From Microcebus murinus (lineage: Eukaryota; Chordata; Mammalia; Primates; Cheirogaleidae), in assembly GCF_040939455.1 (NCBI RefSeq), contig NC_134117.1, positions 64,254,501 through 64,318,500 of the forward strand: 64,000 nt of DNA, in the 5' to 3' direction. Of the stretch, positions 1-11,080 are shown one piece after another (within the stretch, counting starts at the first letter, position 1; the number at the start of each line of letters is the position of its first letter). The notes beneath the pieces were generated by a model, which saw nothing but the letters and a program-made list of their open reading frames with translations, was not told the DNA's origin and ran no database searches. The translations under genes were made by a program, and so were the position numbers.

Positions 1-1080
1 GTATCAGGATTCTTGGGTTGAAAACACACTTAGGGCCACTCCCCACATCCTTGAGTTGTTTGAAGCTATGATTTCCATCTTCAGTCTGATCCTCCTTCAT
101 TTCCAGAGGTGGTAAGGAATTAAAAAAAAAGATATCTGTCATATTATTAAGAAGTATTTGCAGCAGAGTGAGGCCACTGTCTCTTTGCGGGAAATCATCT
201 TGATCTGAAATTTGGATTCTTTCATCATCCATGCCATTTTCATCTGGTTTCCTGGGAGTTATCTTTGGCAGTCACAGTTAGAAACAACATTTCATACACT
301 GTCTTGTATCAGAGCAAAATATGGTCTCGATGAAAGATCGTGTGAAGATGATCAGCAAACACCTCTCAATTCCCTATGCTTTGATGCACTCCATCCTTTC
401 CTAATGGCCGCATTCCCAGGCAGCCGGAGACAGGGCATTTTATATACCTGGGCTGTCTCAGAACAGTCTCAGCACATTCCAAGTTAACATGCACCACATT
501 CATGTTTGGTGTATTCCATCTCCATTTCATTCAAACTTCCATATTAAAAATGTAGGCTTTGCATTATGTATAGAACATTAACCATCAAATATAAGCAAAG
601 GAAACAAAAGGAGGAGATGAAAAAAAAGAGATGACCTAGAAGCAGAACCCTTGGGTTAGTTTTGGCTCTAAATGACTTGGCAATTTGTCCAGCATCAAAA
701 ATCCACATGGATCTTATGGTCCCCCTCACTCATTTATTCTTTCAAAAAGCCAGTGAGTAGCATAGGCTGACTATATTTCATGAGTTTCCATCTTGTTCAT
801 GATCTGAGCTTTAGGAAGTTCATGCTATTGTTATTAGGCTGCCATTGGGACCACCAGAAGAAGAAGAACATTGTTTAGAATCCCTTTGTAAGTTTTCCTA
901 AGATCTGCTTTGTCCAGAACTCTGAGCCATTATTGGAGACTGCAGAATAGATATTGAAGAAAAGGATATCTCACATGGATAAAATTTTGTTCTATACACT
1001 CAGAGGGATCTCTCTGATCGGAGATAGGGATTGTGGACCCTTGGATTGAGCACCTTCAGGAAAAAGGACAGTTTAGAGCA
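1..1080. other. unassigned unique sequence
   Basis: No exon, RNA gene or repeat family was recognised. The open frame at 212-487 has no domain, no flanking splice signals that I can defend and no low-complexity explanation; I treat it as chance. Confidence 0.5.
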
Positions 1081-1082
1081 AA

Positions 1083-1420
1083 GGTGATCAAAACACCAAC
1101 TTCAGGCCAAATCTGGCCCACCAATTCTGTTTGTATGGCTTGTGAGCTAAGAATGGTCTTTAATATTTTTAAATAATGGAACAAAATCAAAAGAAGAAGA
1201 AGAAGATTTTGTAACACATGAAAATTATATGAAATTCAAATGTCAGTGCCCATAAATAAAATTTTATTTGAATATTACCATACTCAATTGTTTACGTATT
1301 ATCTCTGGCTGCTTTAGTGCTGCCCAGAGTTGAATAATTGCAACAGCCTATTATTATGACTCCTAAGGCCTAAAATATTTACTCTCTGGCCTTTTATTAA
1401 TGTAAAAATGTTTGCTGATC
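1083..1420. mobile_element. hAT-Charlie-type DNA transposon fossil (MER3-like)
   Basis: The segment begins with a version of the GGCCAAATCTGGCCCACC motif, contains the ATAAATAAAATTTTATTTG and TTTACGTATTATCTCTGGCTGC stretches typical of a common mammalian hAT-Charlie MITE, and ends with CCTAAAATATTTACTCTCTGGCC and a degraded GTTTGCTGA terminus. It is non-autonomous with no transposase frame. The exact MER subfamily is from memory and may be wrong; the hAT-Charlie assignment is firmer. Confidence 0.7.
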
Positions 1421-2068
1421 ATATACTTAGAGCAATGTATTGAGAGTCACTAATCTGCAAGACACGGGAAAAGAACAGTAACTAATGATTTACCAGGTGT
1501 CCTCGTGGTAAATTTATCCTAGAAGTGCAAGGACAAGATAATATCATTGAGTATAAACATACATTGAGCAAGAAGCAGCGGCAGATAGAAACACTCACAA
1601 ATGCACATGAAGATGCTCCTTGTGTATGGATTTTCAACTTAATAATTGTCATTTACAGTAACAAGATCACACTTCATAGCAAAAATTCAGTAACTTACTA
1701 TAATATCTTTAGTTTGGATTATTGCTGTTTTCTTAGACTATAACCTGTTTACTGTATTTGTGCTGAATTTTGAGGATTCCTTTTCAAAGGGATGCTTAAT
1801 TGCATTGTATTCTGTATATTTGAAAGGCCAGAGAGTTCCAAAACTGGTAAGAAGATGGACATAATAAGGAAAGAAGGGAAAATAGATGATGAAAAATAAA
1901 GGGAAGATGATGAGCACTACCTGATAAATATCATTTATTATGATCCTAAAGAATAAAGAATGAAATATATATAAAAGCAGTGTGTATAACACTTAGCCAG
2001 CAAAGAGGGAAACTGATAAACTAGAAAATCTTTCCAGTGTGCTTAGTATTAACAACAATACAAATGTC
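1421..2068. other. unassigned AT-rich sequence
   Basis: No gene or repeat recognised. Short frames at 1525-1743 and 1738-1992 have the composition of AT-rich noncoding DNA. Confidence 0.5.
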
Positions 2069-2074
2069 CATTAA
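2069..2074. repeat. target-site duplication of solo LTR, left copy
   Basis: CATTAA here and again at 2978-2983 directly flank a sequence that reads TG...CA on either strand. Six bases is the duplication length usual for class II (ERV2/ERVK-like) retroviral integration. Confidence 0.85.
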
Positions 2075-2977
2075 TGTAGGGGAGAGTATTTGAGGCAGGC
2101 CCCCGAGAAGATTAGCTACTTCTCCCCACAGAGCCAAGTCCCTCAGATAGGGGTTGCCACAGAGGATAAAGAAATTTATAGGAGATAGAGAGAAATAAAA
2201 GAATACACAGAGACTAAGGTATAGTTTATAGTTTTATATAAAAAAAGATCAGATATAACACAGCAGGGTACTCAGGAGACTGGTATATCTCCATGAATGC
2301 CAGCAATATGGTTAGATTCATACAGGATTTTATGATCACAGACATCAATTACCAGTTGTCAGGGTAACATATTTGCATATCAAGGAATGCAGTTGCTAGG
2401 GGATACAGGTAGTGGGTTGGGGTCAAATATCCTCTCAAGGGGCTTCTAATCTATCTAGGTGAACAAACAGGTACAAAATCTTTCAGGGGCTAGTTTCTAA
2501 GTGCTAAGAGGTAGTTGTCACTTAACAAAGGCATAACAAAAGATGTATAGTGACTTTATATTTCTTTGATTAGTTATTGTGGACTTAAAGGTAGACAGAC
2601 AAGAGAGAGCAGGAAACCTATCTCTAATAAACAGGTTGTTTATAACCACCGGGGCACATTTCTGGGCAAAGTGCACTCATTGTCTCCGCTCCCATCCTGT
2701 GGGCCATGTTTGCCTTGTCTTGTCTTTCAAGACACAGGGAAGCTCACAGATTTTGAGATACCGGGAAGCCTTCCTGGAAAACACCGGTACTGGAGATTTG
2801 AGCGCTCTCCCATGATAGCAACCTCTAATAAGTGAACCATTGAGTCCACACATTCCTTCAGGGCAAAACCCTGCAAACTCCTGTTTCTGTCTTTAATATA
2901 GCAATATAGGGTCATACAATAAAATAATGGTCTTATGAGCCACACCTCATTAATTTCTCGATCATATTTTCCCAACA
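2075..2977 (-). mobile_element. solo LTR of an endogenous retrovirus (class II-like)
   Basis: Read on the minus strand, this 903-base unit starts TGTTGGGAAAATATG and ends CTCCCCTACA, so it has the TG...CA ends of an LTR, and it is flanked by identical 6-bp duplications. No gag, pol or env sequence and no second LTR is present, so it is a solo LTR left by LTR-LTR recombination. Near the U5 side the minus strand has an AT-rich TATATAAAAC stretch, a possible TATA box or poly(A) region. The 6-bp duplication and TGTTGGG start favour ERV2/ERVK; I do not recognise the subfamily, which is probably specific to the strepsirrhine lineage. Confidence 0.8.
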
Positions 2978-2983
2978 CATTAA
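2978..2983. repeat. target-site duplication of solo LTR, right copy
   Basis: CATTAA, identical to 2069-2074, immediately after the LTR terminus and just two bases before the start of the next transposon. Confidence 0.85.
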
Positions 2984-2985
2984 AT

Positions 2986-3439
2986 GAGTGGTTCCCAACC
3001 TTTTTGACACCAGGGACTGGTTTCATATTAATATTTCTATGGATGGGGGGATGGCTTTAGGATGATTCAAGCACATTACATTTATTGTGCAGTCAGACCT
3101 CTCTGCTAACAATAATCTGTATTTGCAGCCGCGCCCCAGCGCTAGCATCACTGCTTCAGCTCCAACTCAGATCATCGGGCATTAGATGCTCACAAGGAGC
3201 ATGCAGCCTAGATCCCTCACATGTGCAGCTTACAGTGGGGTTCAAGCTCCTGAGAATTGAATGTCGCTGCTGATCTGACAGGAGGCGGAGCTCAGGCGGT
3301 GATGCCAGTGACGGGGAGAGGCTGCAAATACAGATGAAGCTTCACTTGCTGGCCTGCCTCTCGCCTCCTGTTGTGCAGCCTGGTTCCCAACAGGCCACAG
3401 ACTGGTCCCAGTCCACGGTCCGGGGCTTGCGGACTGCAG
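2986..3439. mobile_element. hAT-Charlie DNA transposon fossil (MER1-like)
   Basis: The left terminus GAGTGGTTCCCAACC is one base from the CAGTGGTTCCCAACC end of the MER1 group. The interior has the known GATGATTCAAGCACATTACA, ATCATCGGGCATTAGATGCT and GACAGGAGGCGGAGCTCAGG blocks. The right end (CCACGGTCCGGGGCTTGCGG, then ACTGCAG) is a mutated copy of the terminal inverted repeat. It is non-autonomous. A clear 8-bp target duplication at the right edge was not found. Confidence 0.8.
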
Positions 3440-3499
3440 ATTTAGAGAATCTATAAAGAAATCTCAGAGGAAAGCAGTCTTCTTATATATAACAATATA

Positions 3500-3745
3500 A
3501 TAAATGCAATTCACAACATTTCACATTTTACAAAGTAATTTCAATATTACCTCATTAAGATCCACACTGATTGTATAAAGTAAGGCAGAACTGATATTAT
3601 TACTCTGATATTATTAAAATATGAGACATCTGAGGCATAAAGAACTTTGTGGCTCTCTCAAAGTTACATACTTAAAATAGTAGCTGATTGTGGATTCAAA
3701 TTCAGATTTTCTGACTTCAATCTTAGTGTTCTTATATGAAGTCTT
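3500..3745 (-). repeat. MIR SINE
   Basis: The reverse strand of the MIR core is readable: a degraded form of ATGAGGAAACTGAGGC, then the tRNA-derived part (GTGGATTCAAATTCAGATTTT). Age is that of mammal-wide repeats. It lies between a complete MER1-like element and a short MER1-like tail. Confidence 0.75.
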
Positions 3746-3789
3746 CAGTGAAATATGAAAAAAAAAAAAACCAAGGTTTTGGTTATAAA

Positions 3790-3960
3790 TTCAACAAATT
3801 TTCAATTAATCAATCTTTATTTAGGTGCCCAGTGTTGGAGGATATAAAAAGAAGAAAAGCACAGCACTTTCCCCCTGTCATAAGGCCTCTACAACTGGTA
3901 ACAGTCCATGGCCTGGGGGTTGGGGACCAACACATTAGATTAATGTTAAATAAGAAAAAA
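3790..3960 (-). repeat. L2 3' end fragment with embedded MER1-like tail
   Basis: TTCAACAAATTTTCAATTAA followed by TTTAGGTGCCCAGTGTTGGA matches the reversed L2 3' end (a tract normally reading TTTATTGAGCACCTACTATG). Bases 3901-3928 instead match the terminal segment of the MER1-like element, GGCCTGGGGGTTGGGGACC, so a short terminal scrap may be inserted. Confidence 0.5.
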
Positions 3961-6667
3961 AAAATAGGAGTTTTAGAATGAAAGGCTCATCATGGTTAAA
4001 ATGCTACTAGTAAATAGCTGTCATGAGCTGCAGGAGGTTTTAGAGGTGAAGGGACAGTGTGGTTTCAAGAAAATCATAGTTCCCAGGGACTCACTCACAG
4101 CGTAAGGCACTTATGGGATCATCCAAAGACATTGGTACCCGCATCTATAGATTTTCAGAATATGTGCAAATTGGCTTATGTCAAAAAATAAAACATCCAT
4201 TAGGCCCAATATAATGTTTATCAACAAAGAAGAGCAGGAACTATGCTTAATTGGAAAGATTTGGAGCATCTACTCACACTATTATTTGTTGCTAATTTGT
4301 TTAGTATTTAGCTTAAAATCTTCTTTGTAACTTTGGTCTTTTAAACAAAAGATCTAAAAACAGGTTTTTAGAAACAGACATTTGTAAATGAGGTAACAGC
4401 TTATAAATCAACTCTTCAGGTCTCAGTATAGGTGCAGAAGTGGGCAGAGTATAGACAATATTATCAGTATATACAGGAATATGCATATATATTAATTTAC
4501 ATATGTGGTAACCGTGTTTTCTCAGGGAAGTTTTGTAGAGACAGAAAGAAGAGATTTTGCACTACTTGTGATGACACTCAAAGAGAACATTTTAAAGATC
4601 TCATAGTGTGGTAACAGTAGATGCCCATCTCTTTCATGTGGAAACGTTTAGCTTGAAATGAGATTAAAGGAGCTTCTATTTATTTCATGATGACAGACTC
4701 ATGCTCAACACAAATTTAGAGAAATTAGTGCAAAGTGGAAAATTGAACTGTGACATAAAATACATCACATCTTACTATGTAGCTGATCATTAATTTATTC
4801 TTTATAGAAAAATTTTAAGAAAGAGATAAAGTTTATAAATTAAACATTTATGGATATTTACTTCCTTAAGACCATAGCACCAGGTATATTTTATTTCTGT
4901 TTTTAAATACATACATGTCTTCTACATATTCTACATATTCTTCGTTATAGCTGAGCTCATCCAAAGTGAAAGTTATATTATGATTTGCATTTAAAAATAT
5001 TTGGAATCTGAGTCATAATTAGTCAAATGTATTATATGATCTTTAACAAGGTCACCTCTTTCTTTAAACAGTAATAAGAGATATTTTAACATTCCGATGA
5101 TGACAAATTCTTGTTGGGTCAGGAAAATAGAGTTTTTAATATACTGACATTTAATCAAAGCTTAGAAGTTGGATGCCATATGTTGAACTACTACCATAAT
5201 TAAACCACAAGATAAATGCATATTAAAAATTTTAATAGTATTTTCTCTTTATAATCTCATGTGTGTTTATAGTGTGAAATTTGGAAAATAAAGAAAAGTA
5301 TAAAAACACTATTCACAATCCCATTACCAAAAGATAAATATTTTTTTCTTTCAGACCTTTTTCTACTAAGTGTGTGTATAGAAATAAAGATCTTATTGAG
5401 TAATATGGTTGCTTTTTCAAAACTTTCTTTTAAATAATCTTTTCATTTTTAATTACAAGTTTAAAAGTTTAAGTGGCCTCATTGTTTTTATAAAATGATA
5501 TATCATTACTGTAAAATTTACTAACATACAAGGAAAAAATAACTATATATGTGTGTGAAGATATGTACACATATATGTAAAAACACAAAAGTAATATTAA
5601 CTCAGGAATAAATATATTAAAAATTTAGTGAACATCCTTCTAATCATAGCTTTGCTTATTTACATTTATCTGTATACATTAAAAACCGTGAGACCATACT
5701 GATTTCTTCAATTCCAATCTAATATTACAAGATTCATTCTAGCCTTCCCTTTTTTCTTATTTTAACTGCTTTCTCCAACAGTGAAAAGCATGGCTATAAC
5801 ACATTCATTTATTTATCAGTGCTAATATGCACAAAAGAATTCCACAATTCTTAATCCATACCTGTATAAAATAAAAGTTTACTAGCTAGAGTATAGCATT
5901 TATGCACAAAAAGGGTTTGGCAAATTTTTCTGTGCCAAATAGTAACCATAGGTAGCTGGTGAACATGGGACAAAGATAATGTTTTTCTTCAGATGTCCAC
6001 CCACATAGCTAACTGCCTCTCTTCCTTCAGGTTATGTTCACCCGACTACTGTCTTTTCACTGCAGCCTTCTTTGAGGGAAGGCTAATATAATCCCACCTG
6101 CCACCTGTAAGAGACCATCTTGATCCCTCTGTTCCGACTTTGCCTCCCATAGCTCTCATTGCATAGCAACATACATGTCTACACATACATGTTTTTAAAT
6201 ATATACTTTCACATTTGTGAAACTTGGATATGTGGAGATTTCTTACAAGCAATAACACAATAATTTAATCAGAGGCTTAAATTACATCAGCTCTTGCAAT
6301 CAACAGTGTTTTAGATTTAATAAAACATGGTACATAATTTACTTATTTACTTTGTTTTTTTCTATCATGCCCAACTAGGGTGTAAACGTCACAAAACCAA
6401 AGTTATTAAAGAGGATATTTTGACTGCTATAAGAAAACAACCCCATACCTCAGTGAAGTAACAAGGGATGACTTCTCTTGTGGCTTCCTGGGCACATTGT
6501 CCCACACAGGGCCTGAGCATCTTCTGGTGGGTTCTCTGCCTCCAGCCAGCTTGAAAGGTTGAGGGTCGAAGATCACTTAAGCATTGTATCTAGGAGCAAA
6601 CCTGAGATTAGTGTTTATCACTTCTGCCTGGTATCTTTTTCTGTATTAATCAGAGTATGCTAATTGC
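3961..6667. other. unassigned AT-rich stretch
   Basis: About 2.7 kb with no gene. A segment around 5270-5420 (ATTCACAATCCCATTACCAA context) looks like an old interspersed repeat that I cannot name. No frame has a recognisable domain. Confidence 0.5.
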
Positions 6668-7113
6668 TATGATATTCTGGGTTGAATTGTGCCCCCCTCA
6701 AAAGACATGTTGAAGTTCTAAGCCCTTGTACCTATACCTGTGAATATCATAACCTCATTTGAAAATAGTATTTGCAGATCTAATCGTGTTAGGATGAGGT
6801 CATATGGGATTAGAGTAGGTCCGAAGTCCAATGACTGGTGTCCTCATTAGGAAAAAAAAATTCAAATAGCCAGAGGATACACAGAGAAATTCATGTGACG
6901 ACTGAGGCAGATTGGAGTTACGCTGCCACAAGCCAAGGGACACACAGGATGACCAGCAACAACCAGCTACCTGGGAGGGAGCATGGCCCTTTCTACTCCT
7001 TGATTTAAGACTTCTAGCCTGTAGGTTTGTGAAAGAATGCATTTCTTTCGTTTTGAGCCACTTGTGATTTGTTTGTGGTAATTTGTTGCAGCTGCCCTAT
7101 AACATTAATAATA
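6668..7113 (+). mobile_element. MLT1-type LTR (ERVL-MaLR)
   Basis: GGGTTGAATTGTGCCCCCCTC, the ATGAGGTCATATGGGATTAG block, the GACTGGTGTCCTCATTAG block and the near-terminal ATTTAAGACTTCTAGCCTGTA followed by GAGCCACTTGTGATTTGTTTG appear in MaLR LTR order. No internal MaLR sequence is attached, so this is a solo LTR fossil. Confidence 0.85.
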
Positions 7114-7134
7114 CCTGACGCCTGGTGCCAAATT

Positions 7135-7612
7135 CTGCATCAGGGTATTCTAGAGGAACAAAATCAATACAAATAGTGATGATTAATTAATACATTGCAT
7201 TTTATATCATATTATATTAATCATATTATATAATCATATCTTGATTATATTAAGTGATTGATTTTTAGAGAATCAGCTCACATGATCACACGATCACGCA
7301 GACAGGCAACTCTGAGTTCGGTAGGGCAGGCCAGCCGACTGGAAATCTAGGCAGGAGTTGATGCTGCATTCTTGAGGCAGAATTTCTTCTTCCCTAAGAA
7401 ACCTCAATTTTTGCTCTTAAGACCTTCACTGATCATGGGCTGAGGCCCACTCACACTGTCAATGGGGATCTCTTACTTGAAGTCAACTAATTATAGATGT
7501 TAGCCACATCTACAAAATAACCTCAGAGCATCACCTAAATTAGCATTTGATTAACTAAGTAGCTACCATAACCTAGTCACATTGACATACAGAACTAACT
7601 ATCACATATGAC
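7135..7612 (+). repeat. interspersed repeat of unassigned family
   Basis: I recognise the order of blocks (GTATTCTAGAGGAACAAAATC start, GAATCAGCTCACATGATCAC, GGGCAGGCCAGCCGACTGG, TGGGCTGAGGCCCACTCACA, end near AACTAACTATCACA) from many mammalian copies but cannot name the family with confidence. It starts almost directly after the MaLR LTR. An AT-rich TATATTAATC run interrupts its 5' part. Confidence 0.55.
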
Positions 7613-8020
7613 AAACTAAATCAAAATTTTTTCTGCTTGATGCAACAAAGATTTAGTTCTTCCTCTTATCGTGGTCAGCTATAGTAAGGATGAGGAGGAA
7701 CGCTGGCTTCCATGTGGTCACATGAAAGATTGGGAATGCATTTGGGAACACAGAACTATCTAGTAGTTTCTGCATTTATGGCTGTTGGAGAATTTTTTTA
7801 AATTAGCCAAGGACTTAACTATTAGAATACCTCCTCCTCCTCCTCCTCCTCCTTCTCCTCCTCCTCCTCCTTCTCCTCTTCCTCCTCCTCCTCTTCTCCT
7901 TCTTCTTCTTCTTCTTCTTTCTTCTTCTTCTTCTTCTTCTGTTTACATTGGCTATAACTATGCTTATCTGCAAGGGCATCTGAGAAATGTACTCTTCCTG
8001 TGTGGCCAGGAGTAAAATAA
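7613..8020 (+). repeat. old interspersed repeat, unassigned family (copy 1 of 3)
   Basis: The tail GCTTATCTGCAAGGGCATCTG then AGAAATGTACTCTTCCTGTG is a degraded form of a motif shared with a copy at 31560-31990. A pyrimidine microsatellite has expanded inside it (7830-7940). The family is common in mammals; I do not assign a name. Confidence 0.45.
7830..7940 (+). repeat. (CCT)n/(CTT)n polypyrimidine microsatellite
   Basis: 111 consecutive pyrimidines on the plus strand with no purine interruption, CCT units first and CTT units later. It creates artificial proline/serine/leucine-rich frames on the plus strand and arginine, lysine or glutamate-rich frames on the minus strand, which are not genes. 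Confidence 0.97.
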
Positions 8021-8096
8021 AATAGTTTTGATGTACATGTAGCTCTGTCATGCAGTATTTGTCTGGTATATTCTGACCATTTAGAATAGCTCATAC

Positions 8097-8428
8097 AATA
8101 GTCCTCCCATATCTAGAGAGTAAATTCCAAGACCCTCAGTGGATGCCTGAAACTGGTAATAGTACCAAACTCCATTTATAGTATGTTTTCTCCTGTATAT
8201 ACCTATGATAATGTATAATTTATAAATAAGGCAAAGAGATTAACAATAACTAACAATAAAACAGAACAATTATAACGATATACTATAATAAAAACTATGT
8301 GAATGTGATAGTTCTCTCTCTCCTCCCTCCCCCTCAAAATACTGTAATATTTTTTGACCACAGTTGACTGTAGGTAACTGAAACCACAGAAGGTAAAATC
8401 GTGGATAAGGCAGGGGGTGGGGGCTAAT
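8097..8428. mobile_element. Tigger-family (TcMar) non-autonomous DNA transposon
   Basis: AGTCCTCCCATATCTAGAG start, GTGGATGCCTGAAACTGGTA block, AGATTAACAATAACTAACAA block, then GTAACTGAAACCACAGAAGG and GTGGATAAGGCAGGGGG at the far end. These are the paired ends of a Tigger-related MITE. A C/T-rich run at about 8312-8334 sits in the interior. Subfamily not assigned. Confidence 0.75.
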
Positions 8429-8465
8429 GTATTAAACCCTGAAACATGTTTGTTGCATTAGGAAT

Positions 8466-8807
8466 TGCTATGGTTTAAATGTTTCTCCCCTCCAAAACTC
8501 ATGTTGAAATTTAATTGTCATTATAACAGTTTTAAGAGGTGAGACATTTAAGAAGTGATTAGGCCATGAAGGTTCCAGCCTCCTGAGTGGGATTGATGTC
8601 ATTATAAAAGGGCAAGTTTGGTTCTCTCTTGCTCTCTCTGACCCCCTTCATTCACCCTTCTGCCACGGGATGATGAACAAGAAGGCCCTTCTCAGATGCT
8701 CAATCTTGGACTTTTCTGCCCCCAGAATTGTGAGCCAGTCAATTAAGTCAATTATAAATTATCCAGTCTGTGGTATTCTGTTTTAGCAGCACAAACAGAC
8801 TAAGACA
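8466..8807 (+). mobile_element. MST/THE1-type LTR (ERVL-MaLR)
   Basis: Starts TGCTATGGTTTAAATGTTTC and ends ACAAACAGACTAAGACA, with the GAGGTGAGACATTTAAGAAG, TGATTAGGCCATGAAGG, and CTCTTGCTCTCTCTGACCC blocks in order. The ends are intact TG...CA. Flanking pentamers (GGAAT and GTATT) match at only three of five positions, so the 5-bp target duplication has decayed or my edge is off by a base. Confidence 0.88.
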
Positions 8808-9734
8808 GTATTGAAAAAAGGAAAATGCCAATATAAAATAAATAATAAATATAAGAAATTTTGAAGAAATAAACTTAAGCATATTCGTGCTTAAAATGAA
8901 TATGAACGACTGAATTCCCCCATCAAAAGACAGAGATTAGGCGAGCACAGCAAAGCATAGCTCTGTGCTGTTTAAAAGAAACATCAATGATAACTGAAAG
9001 TAAAAAATAAAGCAATGGGAGAGGGATACTAGTCCAATATATTTTAAAAATATGAAAGCATAAAGTTATATAGTGTCAGTATTAGTAAGAGGCAAGTTTC
9101 AAGGTAAGGTTAATGGGATGAATTGGGATAAAAGGGACACTAAGTAATAATAAAAGCACAATTTATCAAGGTGGTAATCAGCCACTGTTGACCAATATTA
9201 ACCAATTTACATAACAACTAAATATATAAGGCAAAATGCATTGGATTAAAAAAAGAGTTTGATGAAAATACAATTATAATTGAATCCTCCAACATGTCAT
9301 TTGCCATTGTTGAAAAGATCTATAAATACATATATATAAGGACACAAAGAAATTAACTGAGATTATCAATGACATAAATAACTAGGGGTTTGAATGAAAT
9401 TTTTATATTAGTGATGTAAAATATATCACAGATAATGGCAGAAATTATAAAAGTGAGCTAGCCAGGTAATATATTCTGGTGAGTGACTCTTTTTATGTGC
9501 CTTATTTGTTTCAAAAATATTTCCTTAAGTGTCTCTTTCTAATTAAATCACATTATGCACAATTATCGACTCTCTGTTTAGGCTGTATTGAAACAGTATT
9601 GCTGCAATCTGTATTAATGCAAATATAAAGAAGACCTTCCACATCAGAATGCAGTGCTGGGTAAAGAGATATCCCTAGAGACCAAACAGTGGGTTTGAGT
9701 CCTGCCCTTGCTATCACTAACACAACCTAACAGC
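8808..9734. other. unassigned AT-rich sequence
   Basis: No gene or recognisable repeat. No frame longer than about 60 codons starting with ATG. Confidence 0.5.
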
Positions 9735-9880
9735 GCTGATAGATGCAGTATATATCTGGAATCACAGCCTTAAGTGTAAATTTGAAATATTATTTACTAG
9801 TTATATGATCTTGGACAATTAACTTACCTTCATTGAGAGTCAATGTTCTCATCTAGAAAATAGAGAAACAATCTATAGAA
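9735..9880 (+). repeat. MIR SINE fragment
   Basis: TATTTACTAGTTATATGATC then TTGGACAATTAACTTACCTTC and TGTTCTCATCTAGAAAATAG follow the MIR order (tRNA-related part, then core). Confidence 0.7.
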
Positions 9881-10924
9881 GTGCAATTTTTGCCTGAAAC
9901 TTAAAGAATATTTCCCACGATGGTACAAAATAGTTAATCTCCTAGAATCCAAGAGGCTTCTGCAATCCTCATTTCGAATAGGGAACTGTATTTTTATTAG
10001 AATGACCAAAATACCAGTTGAGACAATTTATGCAAAATAAGAAATTGTTTCCTCAAAGGAACAGCAAATGGCTAAGTCAGTCAGTGTTGAACTAACGGAG
10101 GATTTTGCTTCTATTTATCAAATTTCCAAAACCCAGGTTAGATTTTTAAAGGAATTCAAGTGTTACATGATTGCTTGGGGTTTAATACGTGCCAGTGGCG
10201 TTGCTTCATACAGAACTTGGCTTAATGGATGACCGGCGCATAGTAACCATCTTCTTCCTTTCATATCTGGGAATAAAATTAGGTTGGTAAAGCTGCATCA
10301 TTGCTCTCACTGCCACAGACACTGACAATGGTCCATCAGGATTTTCCTACTCAGTAAACACCTTCCTGGTGAAGCCAAATGATTTCCTTTTTCGCATGTA
10401 CATTATGATTGGAAATGGGGAATTGGTAATCTACAAAATAAATTCTGATACTGGAAGAAAAATGCCAATGTGTGCTTATACATGTAAGGCAGAAGGGGAA
10501 TTAAAAGCATGCCTGGGCAGGCAAACAGAGGGCTTTGATATGAAAAATTCTAACACAAGAAAGATGCTTTCTTCTGAAAGAAATTCAGGGATATGGATAA
10601 ACTAGGAATAGGAAAAAAATTAAGGACAAAAGCAAGAAATAGATAAGGAAATGGAACATTTGCCTCTGGCCTTTGCAATATGCAAGGGAGAAAAATGGAC
10701 ATGGAAGGGTATAAATATTTTAACAAAAGGAAAAAATAAAATGGATAAAATGAAAAAGATACAACACAGTGGATGTTATGTTTTATTTTCCTTGAACGTT
10801 TCTGTGAAATCCGAAAATCCAATCATAAAAAGTACTGAGAAGGAATATTAATGCAGCCTAACCTTTAAGCTGCCATAAATAGATGCACACATACATACAT
10901 ACACACATTGACAATTTAGTAGAT
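9881..10924. other. unassigned sequence
   Basis: No repeat recognised. The frame at 10369-10605 (78 codons) has no domain; its flanks do not give a convincing exon. Left as noncoding. Confidence 0.5.
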
Positions 10925-11080
10925 ATTAAACATTAAAGTGCATAAGAATAACACTGGGTGTATATTAAAAATGCAGCTCATACAATTTGCAGTTTTAGCA
11001 TGCATTCTAGCTAAATAGCTTAAAACCCTAGCTGAATCTGATACAGATTGTAGGTAGTCTACAGTTGAGAAACACTCTGG
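10925..11080. mobile_element. hAT-Charlie MITE fossil (MER20/MER5-like)
   Basis: Ends in GTTGAGAAACACTCTGG, a typical Charlie terminus, preceded by GCTGAATCTGATACAGATTG and, earlier, ATTAAAAATGCAGCTCATAC, in the order of the MER20-type consensus. Confidence 0.55.

Noticed and set aside
2978..3940. One large hAT element from 2986 to 3932 with near-matching 8-bp duplications (CATTAAAT/CATTAGAT)
   Set aside because: An older MIR lies in the middle and a complete right terminus already occurs at 3439, so a single element is unlikely; the match may be chance.
7785..8094. Frames rich in proline/serine (plus) and arginine, lysine or glutamate (minus)
   Set aside because: They are translations of the pyrimidine microsatellite at 7830-7940.
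10369..10605. 78-codon frame in repeat-free DNA as a possible exon or small gene
   Set aside because: No domain, no convincing splice or promoter context, and length is expected by chance.
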